Below are positions 1-5,974 of a stretch of 9,445 bases of DNA, piece by piece. The position numbers and the translations under genes are program-made. The stretch covers positions 1 to 9,445 of the forward strand of contig JAHKKL010000048.1 in assembly GCA_020027635.1 (NCBI GenBank), in the 5' to 3' direction. The stretch comes from Gammaproteobacteria bacterium (GTDB lineage Bacteria; Pseudomonadota; Gammaproteobacteria; UBA9214). The number at the start of each line of letters is the position of its first letter. Position 1 is the stretch's first letter. The notes below the pieces were generated by a model, which did no database searches, had not been told where the DNA came from, and saw only the letters and a program-made list of their open reading frames with translations.

Positions 1-17
1 TCACGGATCACGTCTGA
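1..17 (+). CDS. Possible 3' end of an upstream gene
   Basis: A TGA at 15-17 lies two bases before the ATG at 20, and codons 3-14 in that frame read T-D-H-V. This is the spacing expected of a translationally coupled upstream gene. In many bacteria the gene before a PabC-like class IV enzyme is pabB, but four codons cannot show identity. The call rests only on position, and it could be chance. Confidence 0.25.
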
Positions 18-19
18 AT

Positions 20-747
20 ATGTGGATTTTTCTCAATGATCGCTTCGTGACACGCGAAGACGCGCTGATCTCCGTCTTCGACCACGGCTTCCTCTACGGT
101 GACGGCATCTATGAAACGCTGCGGGCCTATGGCGGCCGCATCTTCATGCTCACGCAGCACCTGGCCCGCCTGCAGCGCTCGGCGAAGCTGATCGGCCTGG
201 ACATCCCCATCCCCGAAAAAGACTGGCCGAGTCTCCTGGGCGACGCCATCGCGCGCAATACGCTGCACGATGCCTATCTCCGCATCACCGTGTCACGCGG
301 CACGGGCGAGATCGGCCTCGATCCGGGTCTCTGCCCGAAGCCGACCGTGGTCGTCATCGCCAAGCCGTTTCAGGCCTACCCGCCCCATCTCTTCACGCAG
401 GGCGTCAGCCTGATTACAACTTCGGTGCACCGCAACCTGGCCACGGCCCTGTCGCCGCAGATCAAGTCGCTGAATTTTTTGAACAACATCCTGGCCAAGC
501 AGGAAGCGACCAGGGCCGGCGTCTGGTCCTGACGCTGGCGCGGGAACAGGGCCTCAAGACCGAAGAGAGCGCCTACACCCCGGAAGCGCTGCGGCAGGCG
601 GAGGAATGTTTCCTGACCAATACGACGATGGAGATCATGCCCGTGAGAGATGTCGACCAGCACCTCGTCGGCTCCGGCAAGCCGGGCCCCGTCACGCTGT
701 CGCTGCACAAACAGTTCCAGCTAAATCTAGACCGTTTTCTCTGCTGA
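20..747 (+). pseudogene. Class IV PLP aminotransferase (IlvE/PabC/D-amino acid transaminase fold), internally deleted
   Basis: The intact part (20-532, 170 residues) starts MWIFLNDRFVTREDA and carries the fold-type IV hallmark FDHGFLYGDGIYETLR near residues 20-35. It also has the QIKSLNFLNN motif, whose Lys149 should be the PLP-binding lysine. The frame then ends abruptly (RAG-VWS-stop). Family-like sequence resumes in another frame from about 517-523 (RRLVLTLAREQGL) and runs through EECFLTNTTMEIMPV to a TGA at 745-747. Family members usually have about 40 residues between these two blocks, including the EGxxxN segment that holds the PLP phosphate. A deletion of roughly 120 bases with frame change is therefore inferred. 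Substrate class (branched-chain amino acid, D-amino acid or aminodeoxychorismate) cannot be decided. The start follows a TGA by two bases, so coupling to an upstream gene is likely. An assembly error at about 515-525 is the main alternative to a true pseudogene. Confidence 0.8.
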
Positions 748-762
748 AATCTGACTCTTTGA

Positions 763-834
763 GCGGGCAAGCCGGTTCCATCACAGTCGCTGCACAAGCA
801 GTTCCTCACGAATCTCGACAGGTTTCTCAGCTAA
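763..834 (+). pseudogene. Decayed duplicate of the aminotransferase 3' end
   Basis: In the same frame as the gene's C-terminal block, 763-834 reads AGKPVPSQSLHKQFLTNLDRFLS and ends with TAA at 832-834. The functional-looking end at about 673-747 reads SGKPGPVTLSLHKQFQLNLDRFLC followed by TGA. The DNA aligns at an offset of 90 bases, then 87 bases after a 3-base gap. An in-frame TGA at 760-762 separates it from the first copy, so it is probably not translated. Either a short tandem duplication or replacement of the original end by a related sequence would produce this. Confidence 0.75.
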
Positions 835-844
835 CCAGTCGAGC

Positions 845-941
845 AAGTAAAAGGTGAAACGTAAATGGTAAAAAGTCCGGCCACTTTTTACTTCTCACTT
901 TTTACTTTTAACTTCTTACCTTTCACTTGTAACTTTTCACT
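845..941. repeat. Inverted heptamer array, NGTNAAA family, with terminator-like core hairpin
   Basis: From 846 the plus strand reads in 7-base steps AGTAAAA, GGTGAAA, CGTAAAT, GGTAAAA, then AGT (874-876). After CCGGCC (877-882) the same vocabulary appears on the minus strand as eight consecutive units covering 886-941 (TTTTACT, TCTCACT, TTTTACT, TTTAACT, TCTTACC, TTTCACT, TGTAACT, TTTCACT). The core 868-876 and 883-891 is a perfect 9-bp stem with a CCGGCC loop. It lies between two convergent genes and could act as a bidirectional terminator. The nadB stop codon (888-890) falls inside the right arm. Confidence 0.85.
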
Positions 942-2528
942 TCCCAGTTGCACCCGGCTGTGCTGCGTCCTGCCCGGACGCGCGGCCTTCGACGCATCCG
1001 CCCGGTAGTGCGCCCCGACGCTGTCGGCCCGCCACAGGGCCGCTTCGGCCACGCAGCGCGCCACTTGCACCATGTTTTTGACTTCCAGATCGCGGCGCGA
1101 GGCAAACGGACGGTTCACGAGCCGTTCCCACCGCGTGAGCTGCCCCAGCGCGCCGGCCAGCGAGTCGCCCGTGCGGGCCAGGCCGACCTTGCCCCACATC
1201 ACCCGCCGCAGCGAGCTGCGAAGCTTCTCGGCATCTTCCAGCGATGCCCGCGACCCGCCGCCGAGATCCCGTTCGGTCGGGAGCGCGCCGACCGTGCGCC
1301 CCTGCCGCTTCGCATAGGCCACCGCCGCCAGCGCGGCGCGGCGGCCGAAGACCAATCCTTCGAGCAGCGAATTGCTGGCCAGCCGGTTGGCGCCGTGCAC
1401 GCCGCTGCAGGCCACCTCACCCGCCGCGAACAAACCCGGCAGGCTGGTGGCCCCCTGCATGTCCGTTCGCACCCCGCCCATCATGTAATGGGCGCTGGGC
1501 GAGACCGGAATCCACTCTTCGGTCATGTCGATGTCGTAGCGGAGGCAGGTGGAATAAATCGTCGGGAACCGCTGCTTGGTGAAGGAGGCGCTGAGGTGCG
1601 TCGCGTCCAGATAGACGTGCCGGGAACGGGTGGCCGCCATCTCCGACCAGATCGCGCGGGAGACGATATCCCGCGGCGCCAGCGCGCCGTCCGGGTGGTA
1701 GCGGTGCATGAACAACTCGCCTTTGATATTTCGAAGCCGGCCGCCCTCGCCGCGGATCGCTTCGGATAAGAGAAACGGCGGGCTGTTCGGCAGGTAGAGC
1801 GCCGTTGGATGGAACTGCACGAACTCCATATCTTCCAGAATTGCGCCGGCCCGATACGCCATCGCCATGCCGTCGCCGGTCGCGTTGGGTGGATTCGTGG
1901 TGCGCGCGTAGATCTGCCCCGCGCCGCCTGTTGAAAGGATCACCGCGCGCGCGGGTATGACAAAACGGTCGCCGGTCGCTTCGTCCAGCACCAGCGCGCC
2001 GCGGCAGCGGCCGTCGGCGACCACCAGGTCCACCGTAAAGTGATGGCCCAGCCGTTGAATGTGCTTCTGCCGGCGGGCCTGGACCGTCAGCGCCCGCACC
2101 ATCTCGTTGCCGGTCGCGTCGCCGCGCGCGCGCAGGATGCGGCTGCGGCTGTGCGCCGCTTCGTGGGCGAACGCGAACTTGCTGCCGATCTTGTCGAAGC
2201 GGGCGCCCCAGGCGATGAGTTCCCGGATGCGGCCGGGCCCCTCTTCCACCAGCACGCGCACGGCTTCGCGCCGGCAGAGACCGTGGCCCGCCTTCAGGGT
2301 GTCGTTCAAATGGATGGAGACGTCGTCTTCTTCGCTGAGCGCGACCGCCACGCCGCCCTGCGCGTAGATCGAGCTGCTTTCCAGCGGGTTGCCCTTGGTG
2401 AGCATCAGCACGCGGCCATGCCGGCTCAATTCAATGGCCGCGCGAAGGCCGGCCACGCCGCCGCCGATCACCAGGAACTCTGCATCGGGAGAACGGAGAG
2501 AAGACGTGACGCGCGTGGAAACGGCCAT
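888..2528 (-). CDS. nadB: L-aspartate oxidase
   Basis: The enzyme oxidises L-aspartate to iminoaspartate with FAD, the first step of de novo NAD synthesis, and normally feeds quinolinate synthase (NadA) in the cytoplasm. Visible motifs are the Rossmann FAD site GGGVAG (residues 22-27), SSSIYAQGGVA (51-61), HEAAHSRSRILRARGDATG, PPNATGDGMAMAYRAGA, EFVQFHPTALY, SEAIRGEGGRLRN, PRDIVSRAI, SPSAHYMMGGV and GLFAAGEVACSGVHGANRLASNS (given here in part). All are typical of NadB rather than of succinate dehydrogenase. The ATG at 2528 gives 546 residues, close to the usual 540. An in-frame ATG at 2693 would overlap the lipoprotein gene by about 150 bases and add non-conserved residues, so it is rejected. 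No clear Shine-Dalgarno precedes 2528, and the lipoprotein stop lies 16 bases upstream, which suggests coupling. The last 17 residues are encoded by an intergenic repeat. Confidence 0.95.
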   Translation of the reverse strand: MAVSTRVTSSLRSPDAEFLVIGGGVAGLRAAIELSRHGRVLMLTKGNPLESSSIYAQGGVAVALSEEDDVSIHLNDTLKAGHGLCRREAVRVLVEEGPGRIRELIAWGARFDKIGSKFAFAHEAAHSRSRILRARGDATGNEMVRALTVQARRQKHIQRLGHHFTVDLVVADGRCRGALVLDEATGDRFVIPARAVILSTGGAGQIYARTTNPPNATGDGMAMAYRAGAILEDMEFVQFHPTALYLPNSPPFLLSEAIRGEGGRLRNIKGELFMHRYHPDGALAPRDIVSRAIWSEMAATRSRHVYLDATHLSASFTKQRFPTIYSTCLRYDIDMTEEWIPVSPSAHYMMGGVRTDMQGATSLPGLFAAGEVACSGVHGANRLASNSLLEGLVFGRRAALAAVAYAKRQGRTVGALPTERDLGGGSRASLEDAEKLRSSLRRVMWGKVGLARTGDSLAGALGQLTRWERLVNRPFASRRDLEVKNMVQVARCVAEAALWRADSVGAHYRADASKAARPGRTQHSRVQLGSEKLQVKGKKLKVKSEK

Positions 2529-2544
2529 GAGCCGGGTGCTAGCG

Positions 2545-3051
2545 CTAGCGAGAGGGGCCGGGTCGCGGCGGTTCCCCCGCCCGTCGCAACGCCATGCCGA
2601 AGGGCAGATCGCCGGCCAGGCCATCGAGGAGAACGGTTTTTTGGCCGGCCCACCGGAGCACCCCCTGGCCGCGCTCGCGGGTGCCTGCATCATCGGGAGT
2701 CTTTCGCCATTGTCCCGCCCAGTTCACCACCACCTCGGTCGTCTCCCCTTCGATCACGATCCGGTCGATGGTCCACTCAAGGGCGATCTCCTGGTAGGTC
2801 TGAAAATCCTGCTGGATCTCGTTCGTCGTTTTGTCCAGCGCCTCGCGCGGCAGCATCAGGCCCTGGATGTCCGAGAGGTCCCGCCGGCTATAGGCATTGC
2901 GCAGTTCTTCCACCGCCTTGTCGATCTTCACAAAGCGGGCGCGGTCTTCCGGATACCGGTTCTCTTTCGACGAACAGCCCGTCGTCTGGCCGGCAGCCCA
3001 CAGCAGGCAGGCCACGAGCACCAGAGCCGGCAATCGCATCAGATAAAACAT
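2545..3051 (-). CDS. Predicted lipoprotein of unknown function
   Basis: This 168-residue protein has a short basic start, a hydrophobic stretch (residues 7-20) and Cys26 followed by SSKEN, consistent with signal peptidase II processing. The box before the cysteine (TTGC) is weak at position -3. An alternative ATG at 3039 (Met5) gives a cleaner n-region. The mature part has a charged helical segment (about 38-58), then an amphipathic region (75-100) and alternating strands (98-112 and 128-143, ending KTVLLDGLAGDLPFGM). This pattern resembles NTF2/SnoaL-like small domains, but I do not recognise a named family. Its stop lies in a perfect 12-base palindrome (2538-2549, GCTAGC twice) 16 bases before nadB, so the two genes are probably co-transcribed. 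A strong promoter lies immediately upstream. Confidence 0.75.
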   Translation of the reverse strand: MFYLMRLPALVLVACLLWAAGQTTGCSSKENRYPEDRARFVKIDKAVEELRNAYSRRDLSDIQGLMLPREALDKTTNEIQQDFQTYQEIALEWTIDRIVIEGETTEVVVNWAGQWRKTPDDAGTRERGQGVLRWAGQKTVLLDGLAGDLPFGMALRRAGEPPRPGPSR

Positions 3052-3056
3052 GGCGC

Positions 3057-3086
3057 AGTATATGTAGTGAAGATGGAACGCGTCAA
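3057..3086 (-). promoter_or_regulatory. Sigma70-type promoter for the lipoprotein-nadB pair
   Basis: On the minus strand TTGACG (3086-3081) and TATACT (3062-3057) are separated by 18 bases. The predicted transcription start, about 7 bases below the -10 box, falls at roughly 3050. That is on the ATG at 3051 or about 11 bases before the ATG at 3039. Little or no 5' leader is left, and no Shine-Dalgarno is visible. Confidence 0.6.
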
Positions 3087-3099
3087 GGCCGCGGACGGC

Positions 3100-3173
3100 A
3101 GGCTATGGGCACGAGGCAATAGGCTATGGGACGGATTGCCACCCTAACGCCCATCGCCCGGCGCCTATCGCCT
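3100..3173. repeat. Inverted heptamer array, RGGCNAT-like family
   Basis: The left array reads AGGCTAT, GGGCACG, AGGCAAT, AGGCTAT (3100-3127). The right array reads AACGCCC, ATCGCCC, GGCGCCT, ATCGCCT (3146-3173), which on the minus strand is AGGCGAT, AGGCGCC, GGGCGAT, GGGCGTT. The centre is 18 bases. It lies between the divergent promoters at 3057-3086 and 3184-3212, so it cannot be an ordinary terminator for either neighbouring gene. Confidence 0.8.
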
Positions 3174-3183
3174 GCGGCGTCGC

Positions 3184-3212
3184 TTGCATTTACACGCAAA
3201 ACCCACTACACT
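3184..3212 (+). promoter_or_regulatory. Probable promoter of the bS22-like gene
   Basis: TTGCAT (3184-3189) and TACACT (3207-3212) are spaced by 17 bases. A start near 3219 would leave a leader of about 17 bases that includes the GAGGAG ribosome-binding site at 3225-3230. Confidence 0.5.
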
Positions 3213-3235
3213 CTCGCGCCAACAGAGGAGTCACG

Positions 3236-3337
3236 ATGTCCAGTGTGCTGAAAAAACGTCGAAAGAAAATGCGCAAGCATAAGTTCAGAAAGCTGCGCAG
3301 GAAACAGAAATTCCTGCGTCGTAGAGTCCAGGGATAA
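3236..3337 (+). CDS. bS22-like small basic protein (AURKAIP1/COX24 domain)
   Basis: This 33-residue protein starts MSSVLKKRRKKMRKHK and is about half Lys and Arg, with one Asp/Glu-free chain throughout. It closely resembles, in length and in the opening (M-[GS]-S-V-[IL]-K-K-R-R-K-[RK]-M), the actinobacterial small-subunit protein bS22 and the conserved tail of mitochondrial AURKAIP1/mS38 (COX24). A role bound to 16S rRNA in the small ribosomal subunit is therefore likely, by homology and not shown here. GAGGAG at 3225-3230, five bases before the ATG, is a strong ribosome-binding site. It is followed 24 bases later by the gene at 3362, suggesting an operon. Genes this short are easily missed by automatic calling. 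Confidence 0.8.
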   Translation: MSSVLKKRRKKMRKHKFRKLRRKQKFLRRRVQG

Positions 3338-3361
3338 TCCCACGGACAGCCGGAGGCGCCC

Positions 3362-3580
3362 ATGCCCGAGATGAAAAAAGTCCGCGTACGTATCACAACG
3401 GTGAATCACACCTACGTCGGGGATTTCGTCATTCCGCCCATGCGAAACCGCGTCTCGGACGTGCTGAACGAGGAATCGCGCCTGTTCATCAATCTGACCG
3501 ACGTGGTGATCAACGACAAAACGCAGGCGGACTTCGTGGCGCTCAACAAGAACCTGATCGAATCCATCCAGCAGCTCTAG
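3362..3580 (+). CDS. Small conserved-looking protein of unknown function (72 residues)
   Basis: The protein starts MPEMKKVRVRITTVNHTYVG and is predicted to be mostly short strands: residues 6-13, 17-25 and 41-50 (LFINLTDVVI), with a helix at the C-terminus (56-70). There is no signal peptide, membrane segment or cysteine. The arrangement V-R-I-x-T ... SDVLNE ... FINLTDV resembles small DUF-type proteins (possibly DUF6812). I am not sure of that family and assign no function. GGAGG at 3352-3356, five bases before the ATG, is a good ribosome-binding site. Close spacing behind the bS22-like gene suggests shared transcription. Confidence 0.75.
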   Translation: MPEMKKVRVRITTVNHTYVGDFVIPPMRNRVSDVLNEESRLFINLTDVVINDKTQADFVALNKNLIESIQQL

Positions 3581-3588
3581 AAAAGCCC

Positions 3589-3669
3589 TCAGCCATCAGC
3601 ATTCAGCTCTCAGCATCCGGAAAAGATCGGTGAGCGTCCCTGCTGAAGGCTGATCGCTGAAAGCTGAAC
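3589..3669. repeat. Inverted heptamer array, TCAGCNN family
   Basis: Four units TCAGCCA, TCAGCAT, TCAGCTC, TCAGCAT (3589-3616) are followed by a 25-base centre. Four opposite units GCTGAAG, GCTGATC, GCTGAAA, GCTGAAC (3642-3669) come next. The invariant TCAGC/GCTGA blocks pair as four 5-bp helices, while the variable dinucleotides do not pair. The stem could end transcription of the upstream pair of genes. It stops only 7 bases before the GTG start of the ABC exporter. Confidence 0.85.
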
Positions 3670-3676
3670 GCGCATC

Positions 3677-5407
3677 GTGTCCTACTACTCCCGCTTCTTT
3701 CCATTCCTGAAGCCCTATCTGCCCCGCATGGCGGCCGCCATTGCGCTCGTGGCCACCGCGGCGGCGCTGAATCTCGTGCTCCTGCGCCTGGCCGGCCGGC
3801 TCTGGGACGTCATCACCATCCAGCGCGATGTCCAGGGCATGACCACCCTCGTCGGCATCTTCCTCGCGTTAATGACCGCCCAGGGCCTGCTCTCCATGGG
3901 CCACAGCTATCTCGTGGCATGGGTGTCCCAGCGGGTCATGGCGGATTTTCGCACGCATCTGTTCGCGCATCTCCAGCGGCTCTCGCTGAGTTTCTTCGCC
4001 AAGCGGCGCACGGGGGAAATTCTCTCCCGTCTCATGAACGACGTCGGCGTCATCCAGACCACGGTCACGGAAACACCCATCGATTCCGCCAAGCACCTCG
4101 TCACCTTCGTCGGCGGCGTCGGCTTTCTGCTGGTCATGAACTGGCAGCTGTGCCTGCTGATTTTGATATTGCTCCCGGTCCTGGTGCTCGTCGCCAAGTT
4201 CTTCGGGCGGAAACTGCGCGCCCTCTCCACGACGATCCAGGACAAGACCGCGGGCAGCACCACCATCGCCGAGGAAGTCATCTCCGGCATCCGGGTTGTC
4301 AAATCCTTTGTCCAGACCGGGCGTGAGGAGCGTCGCTTCGCCGCGCAGATCCAGTCCAACGTGCAGACCGCCCTGCGCCGCGCCACGATCATGGCCGTCT
4401 TCGTGCCGGTCATCACCCTGCTGACCTTCGCCTCGGCCGCGGCCGTGCTGTGGTACGGCGGCCGCCAGGTCATCGAGGGGACCATTTCGCCCGGCGACCT
4501 GTTCGCCTTTGTCTTGTTTGCCGGCATCCTGATCGGCCCGTTCGGGTCGGCGGCGCGGGTGTTTTCGCAGATCAAGGAAGCGCAGGGCGCCATGCAGCGC
4601 GTCTTCGAGATACTCGACACGCAGTCCGACATCAGCGATCGCCCGGATGCCGTCGAGATGCCGCCCATCAAGGGACACGTGCAAGTGTCGCGCGTCAGCT
4701 TTGCCTACGATCCGCGGCAGCCGGTCCTTTCGGACGTGTCGTTCGAGGTCGCCCCCGGCCAGATGGTCGCGCTGGTCGGCCCGACCGGCTCCGGCAAAAC
4801 CACGCTCATCAATCTGCTGCACCGGTTCTACGATCCGCTGGAGGGCTCGATTACGATTGACGGCCAGGACCTGCGCGCCGTCCGGCTCGACAGCCTCTAC
4901 CGGCAGATCGCGCTCGTCCCGCAGGAGACCATCCTGTTCGGCGGCACCATCCTGGACAACATCCGCTATGGCCGCGACGGCGCCCCGGAACAGGACGTCA
5001 TCGCCGCCAGCAAGGCCGCCAACGCGCACGACTTCATCAGTGCCATGCCCGACGGCTATCAGACGGTGGTGGGCGAAAAGGGCGTGAACCTGTCAGGCGG
5101 CCAGCGGCAGCGGCTGGCCATCGCGCGGGCCGTGCTCAAGAACCCGCGCATTCTGATTCTGGATGAAGCAACCTCGGCCCTGGACGCCGAGTCGGAACGG
5201 CTGGTGCAGGAAGCGCTGGACCGGCTCATGGCGGGCCGGACGAGCTTCGTCATCGCCCACCGGCTCACGACGATCCAACGCGCACATCGAATTCTGGTCT
5301 TGCAGAAAGGCCGGCTCGCCGAGGATGGCACTCACGAGCAGCTCATGGCACGCGACGGGCTCTACCGCTACCTCTACACCCTGCGCCTGGTCGAACAAAC
5401 CACCTAG
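3677..5407 (+). CDS. ABC exporter half-transporter, MsbA/ABCB type
   Basis: A 576-residue fusion of one transmembrane domain and one ATPase domain. It should work as a homodimer in the inner membrane, exporting a lipid or hydrophobic substrate that the sequence does not identify. Membrane helices are visible near residues 18-40, 55-78, 135-158, 158-176 and 235-262. The ATPase domain has Walker A GPTGSGKT (368-375), a Q-loop in LVPQETILFGG, signature LSGGQ (472-476), Walker B ILILDEATSALD with catalytic Glu497, and the switch His528 in IAHRLTTI, so it looks fully active. The length fits the MsbA family. The chosen start is a GTG giving the family-like opening SYYSRFFPFLKPY. No Shine-Dalgarno is visible because the heptamer array ends 7 bases upstream. 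The ATG at 3731 (Met19) would cut into the first helix and is less likely. Transcription may come from the upstream pair. Confidence 0.93.
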   Translation: MSYYSRFFPFLKPYLPRMAAAIALVATAAALNLVLLRLAGRLWDVITIQRDVQGMTTLVGIFLALMTAQGLLSMGHSYLVAWVSQRVMADFRTHLFAHLQRLSLSFFAKRRTGEILSRLMNDVGVIQTTVTETPIDSAKHLVTFVGGVGFLLVMNWQLCLLILILLPVLVLVAKFFGRKLRALSTTIQDKTAGSTTIAEEVISGIRVVKSFVQTGREERRFAAQIQSNVQTALRRATIMAVFVPVITLLTFASAAAVLWYGGRQVIEGTISPGDLFAFVLFAGILIGPFGSAARVFSQIKEAQGAMQRVFEILDTQSDISDRPDAVEMPPIKGHVQVSRVSFAYDPRQPVLSDVSFEVAPGQMVALVGPTGSGKTTLINLLHRFYDPLEGSITIDGQDLRAVRLDSLYRQIALVPQETILFGGTILDNIRYGRDGAPEQDVIAASKAANAHDFISAMPDGYQTVVGEKGVNLSGGQRQRLAIARAVLKNPRILILDEATSALDAESERLVQEALDRLMAGRTSFVIAHRLTTIQRAHRILVLQKGRLAEDGTHEQLMARDGLYRYLYTLRLVEQTT

Positions 5408-5458
5408 ACAAGAACGGGGCAGGCGCCGCTTCAGCGATCCTCTTGCGCCCTACTGGGC

Positions 5459-5950
5459 CTACTGCGATAGATAGCGCGCGAGCGCGGACTCGGAATCGAG
5501 GTCCAGCTGTGTGAATTCCAACCCGAGCAGGAACTGGCCGCCCGCTTTCTGCTTCCGGCGCACTGTGCAGGACAGCAACAGTGCCGTTTTTCTGGCGTCG
5601 TCCAGCTTGACCCGGAACTGCATGGTCTCGGTCATCTCGGCGTTCATCGCGTCGATCGTGACGCCGATCCCCTTGGTGGAAATATCCCGCACCAGGCACG
5701 GTACGCGCACCGGCCCCTTGGCCGAATTCCACGACAGGGAGCCGGGTAAATTAATCACCTTGCGCTGGCCGCCGCGCAGTCCCAATGGCAGGACGGTATA
5801 GGAGCGGCCGCACGGGCAGGTGTAGGCGATCGTCTTGCTCGTAAATTCCGCGGGCGCGAAATTATGCGACGCCAGGCACGCGGGGCAGGCGCCGCGAAAG
5901 ACGCCCTTGTTGAAAAAGGCCTGCAGCAGTTCCGGCTTGTCTGGCGCCAT
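5459..5950 (-). CDS. PilZ-like protein with N-terminal cysteine ribbon
   Basis: This 163-residue cytoplasmic protein has two parts. Residues about 18-55 hold C22-P-A-C25 and C45-P-C47, a pattern like a small zinc ribbon, although only four cysteines in CxxC and CxC spacing are present. Residues about 57-163 look like a PilZ domain: R59-G-G-Q-R63 fits RxxxR, D89-I-S-T-K-G94 fits DxSxxG, and FLLGLEF (140-146) fits the conserved late strand. These two motifs normally bind cyclic di-GMP, so the protein is a plausible receptor. Metal binding is an inference. It converges on the ABC exporter with a 51-base gap. No clear ribosome-binding site or promoter is seen upstream. An imperfect 19-bp hairpin starts 25 bases before the start codon. 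Confidence 0.75.
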   Translation of the reverse strand: MAPDKPELLQAFFNKGVFRGACPACLASHNFAPAEFTSKTIAYTCPCGRSYTVLPLGLRGGQRKVINLPGSLSWNSAKGPVRVPCLVRDISTKGIGVTIDAMNAEMTETMQFRVKLDDARKTALLLSCTVRRKQKAGGQFLLGLEFTQLDLDSESALARYLSQ

Positions 5951-5974
5951 GACGAAATCCCACGCCCCTGAACA

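Noticed and set aside
845..941. CRISPR array
   Set aside because: The repeats are 7-base tandem units without spacers, and there are no cas genes.
948..1769. 273-codon open frame on the plus strand inside nadB
   Set aside because: It is antisense to strongly conserved NadB coding sequence. Its translation is rich in Arg, Pro and Ala with no recognisable motifs, as expected of a GC-rich shadow frame.
2538..2549. GCTAGC doubled palindrome as an operator
   Set aside because: It is only 12 bases, lies within an operon at a stop codon, and has no second copy in the window. It may only affect coupling.
2529..2693. Upstream NadB start giving 601 residues
   Set aside because: The extra 55 residues precede the conserved FAD motif by far too much and overlap the lipoprotein gene. 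They look like out-of-frame translation.
2040..3122. 360-codon plus-strand open frame across nadB and the lipoprotein gene
   Set aside because: It is antisense to two supported genes, shows low-complexity Arg/Pro/Ala composition, and runs through the promoter and the heptamer array.
3869..5029. 386-codon minus-strand open frame inside the ABC exporter
   Set aside because: It mirrors the exporter reading frame and has an Asp/Gly/Arg-biased composition without a domain. The exporter's motifs are unequivocal.
5422..5449. Terminator between the convergent ABC exporter and PilZ genes
   Set aside because: Only a 5-bp stem GGCGC/GCGCC with an 18-base loop and no T-run, which is too weak to annotate.
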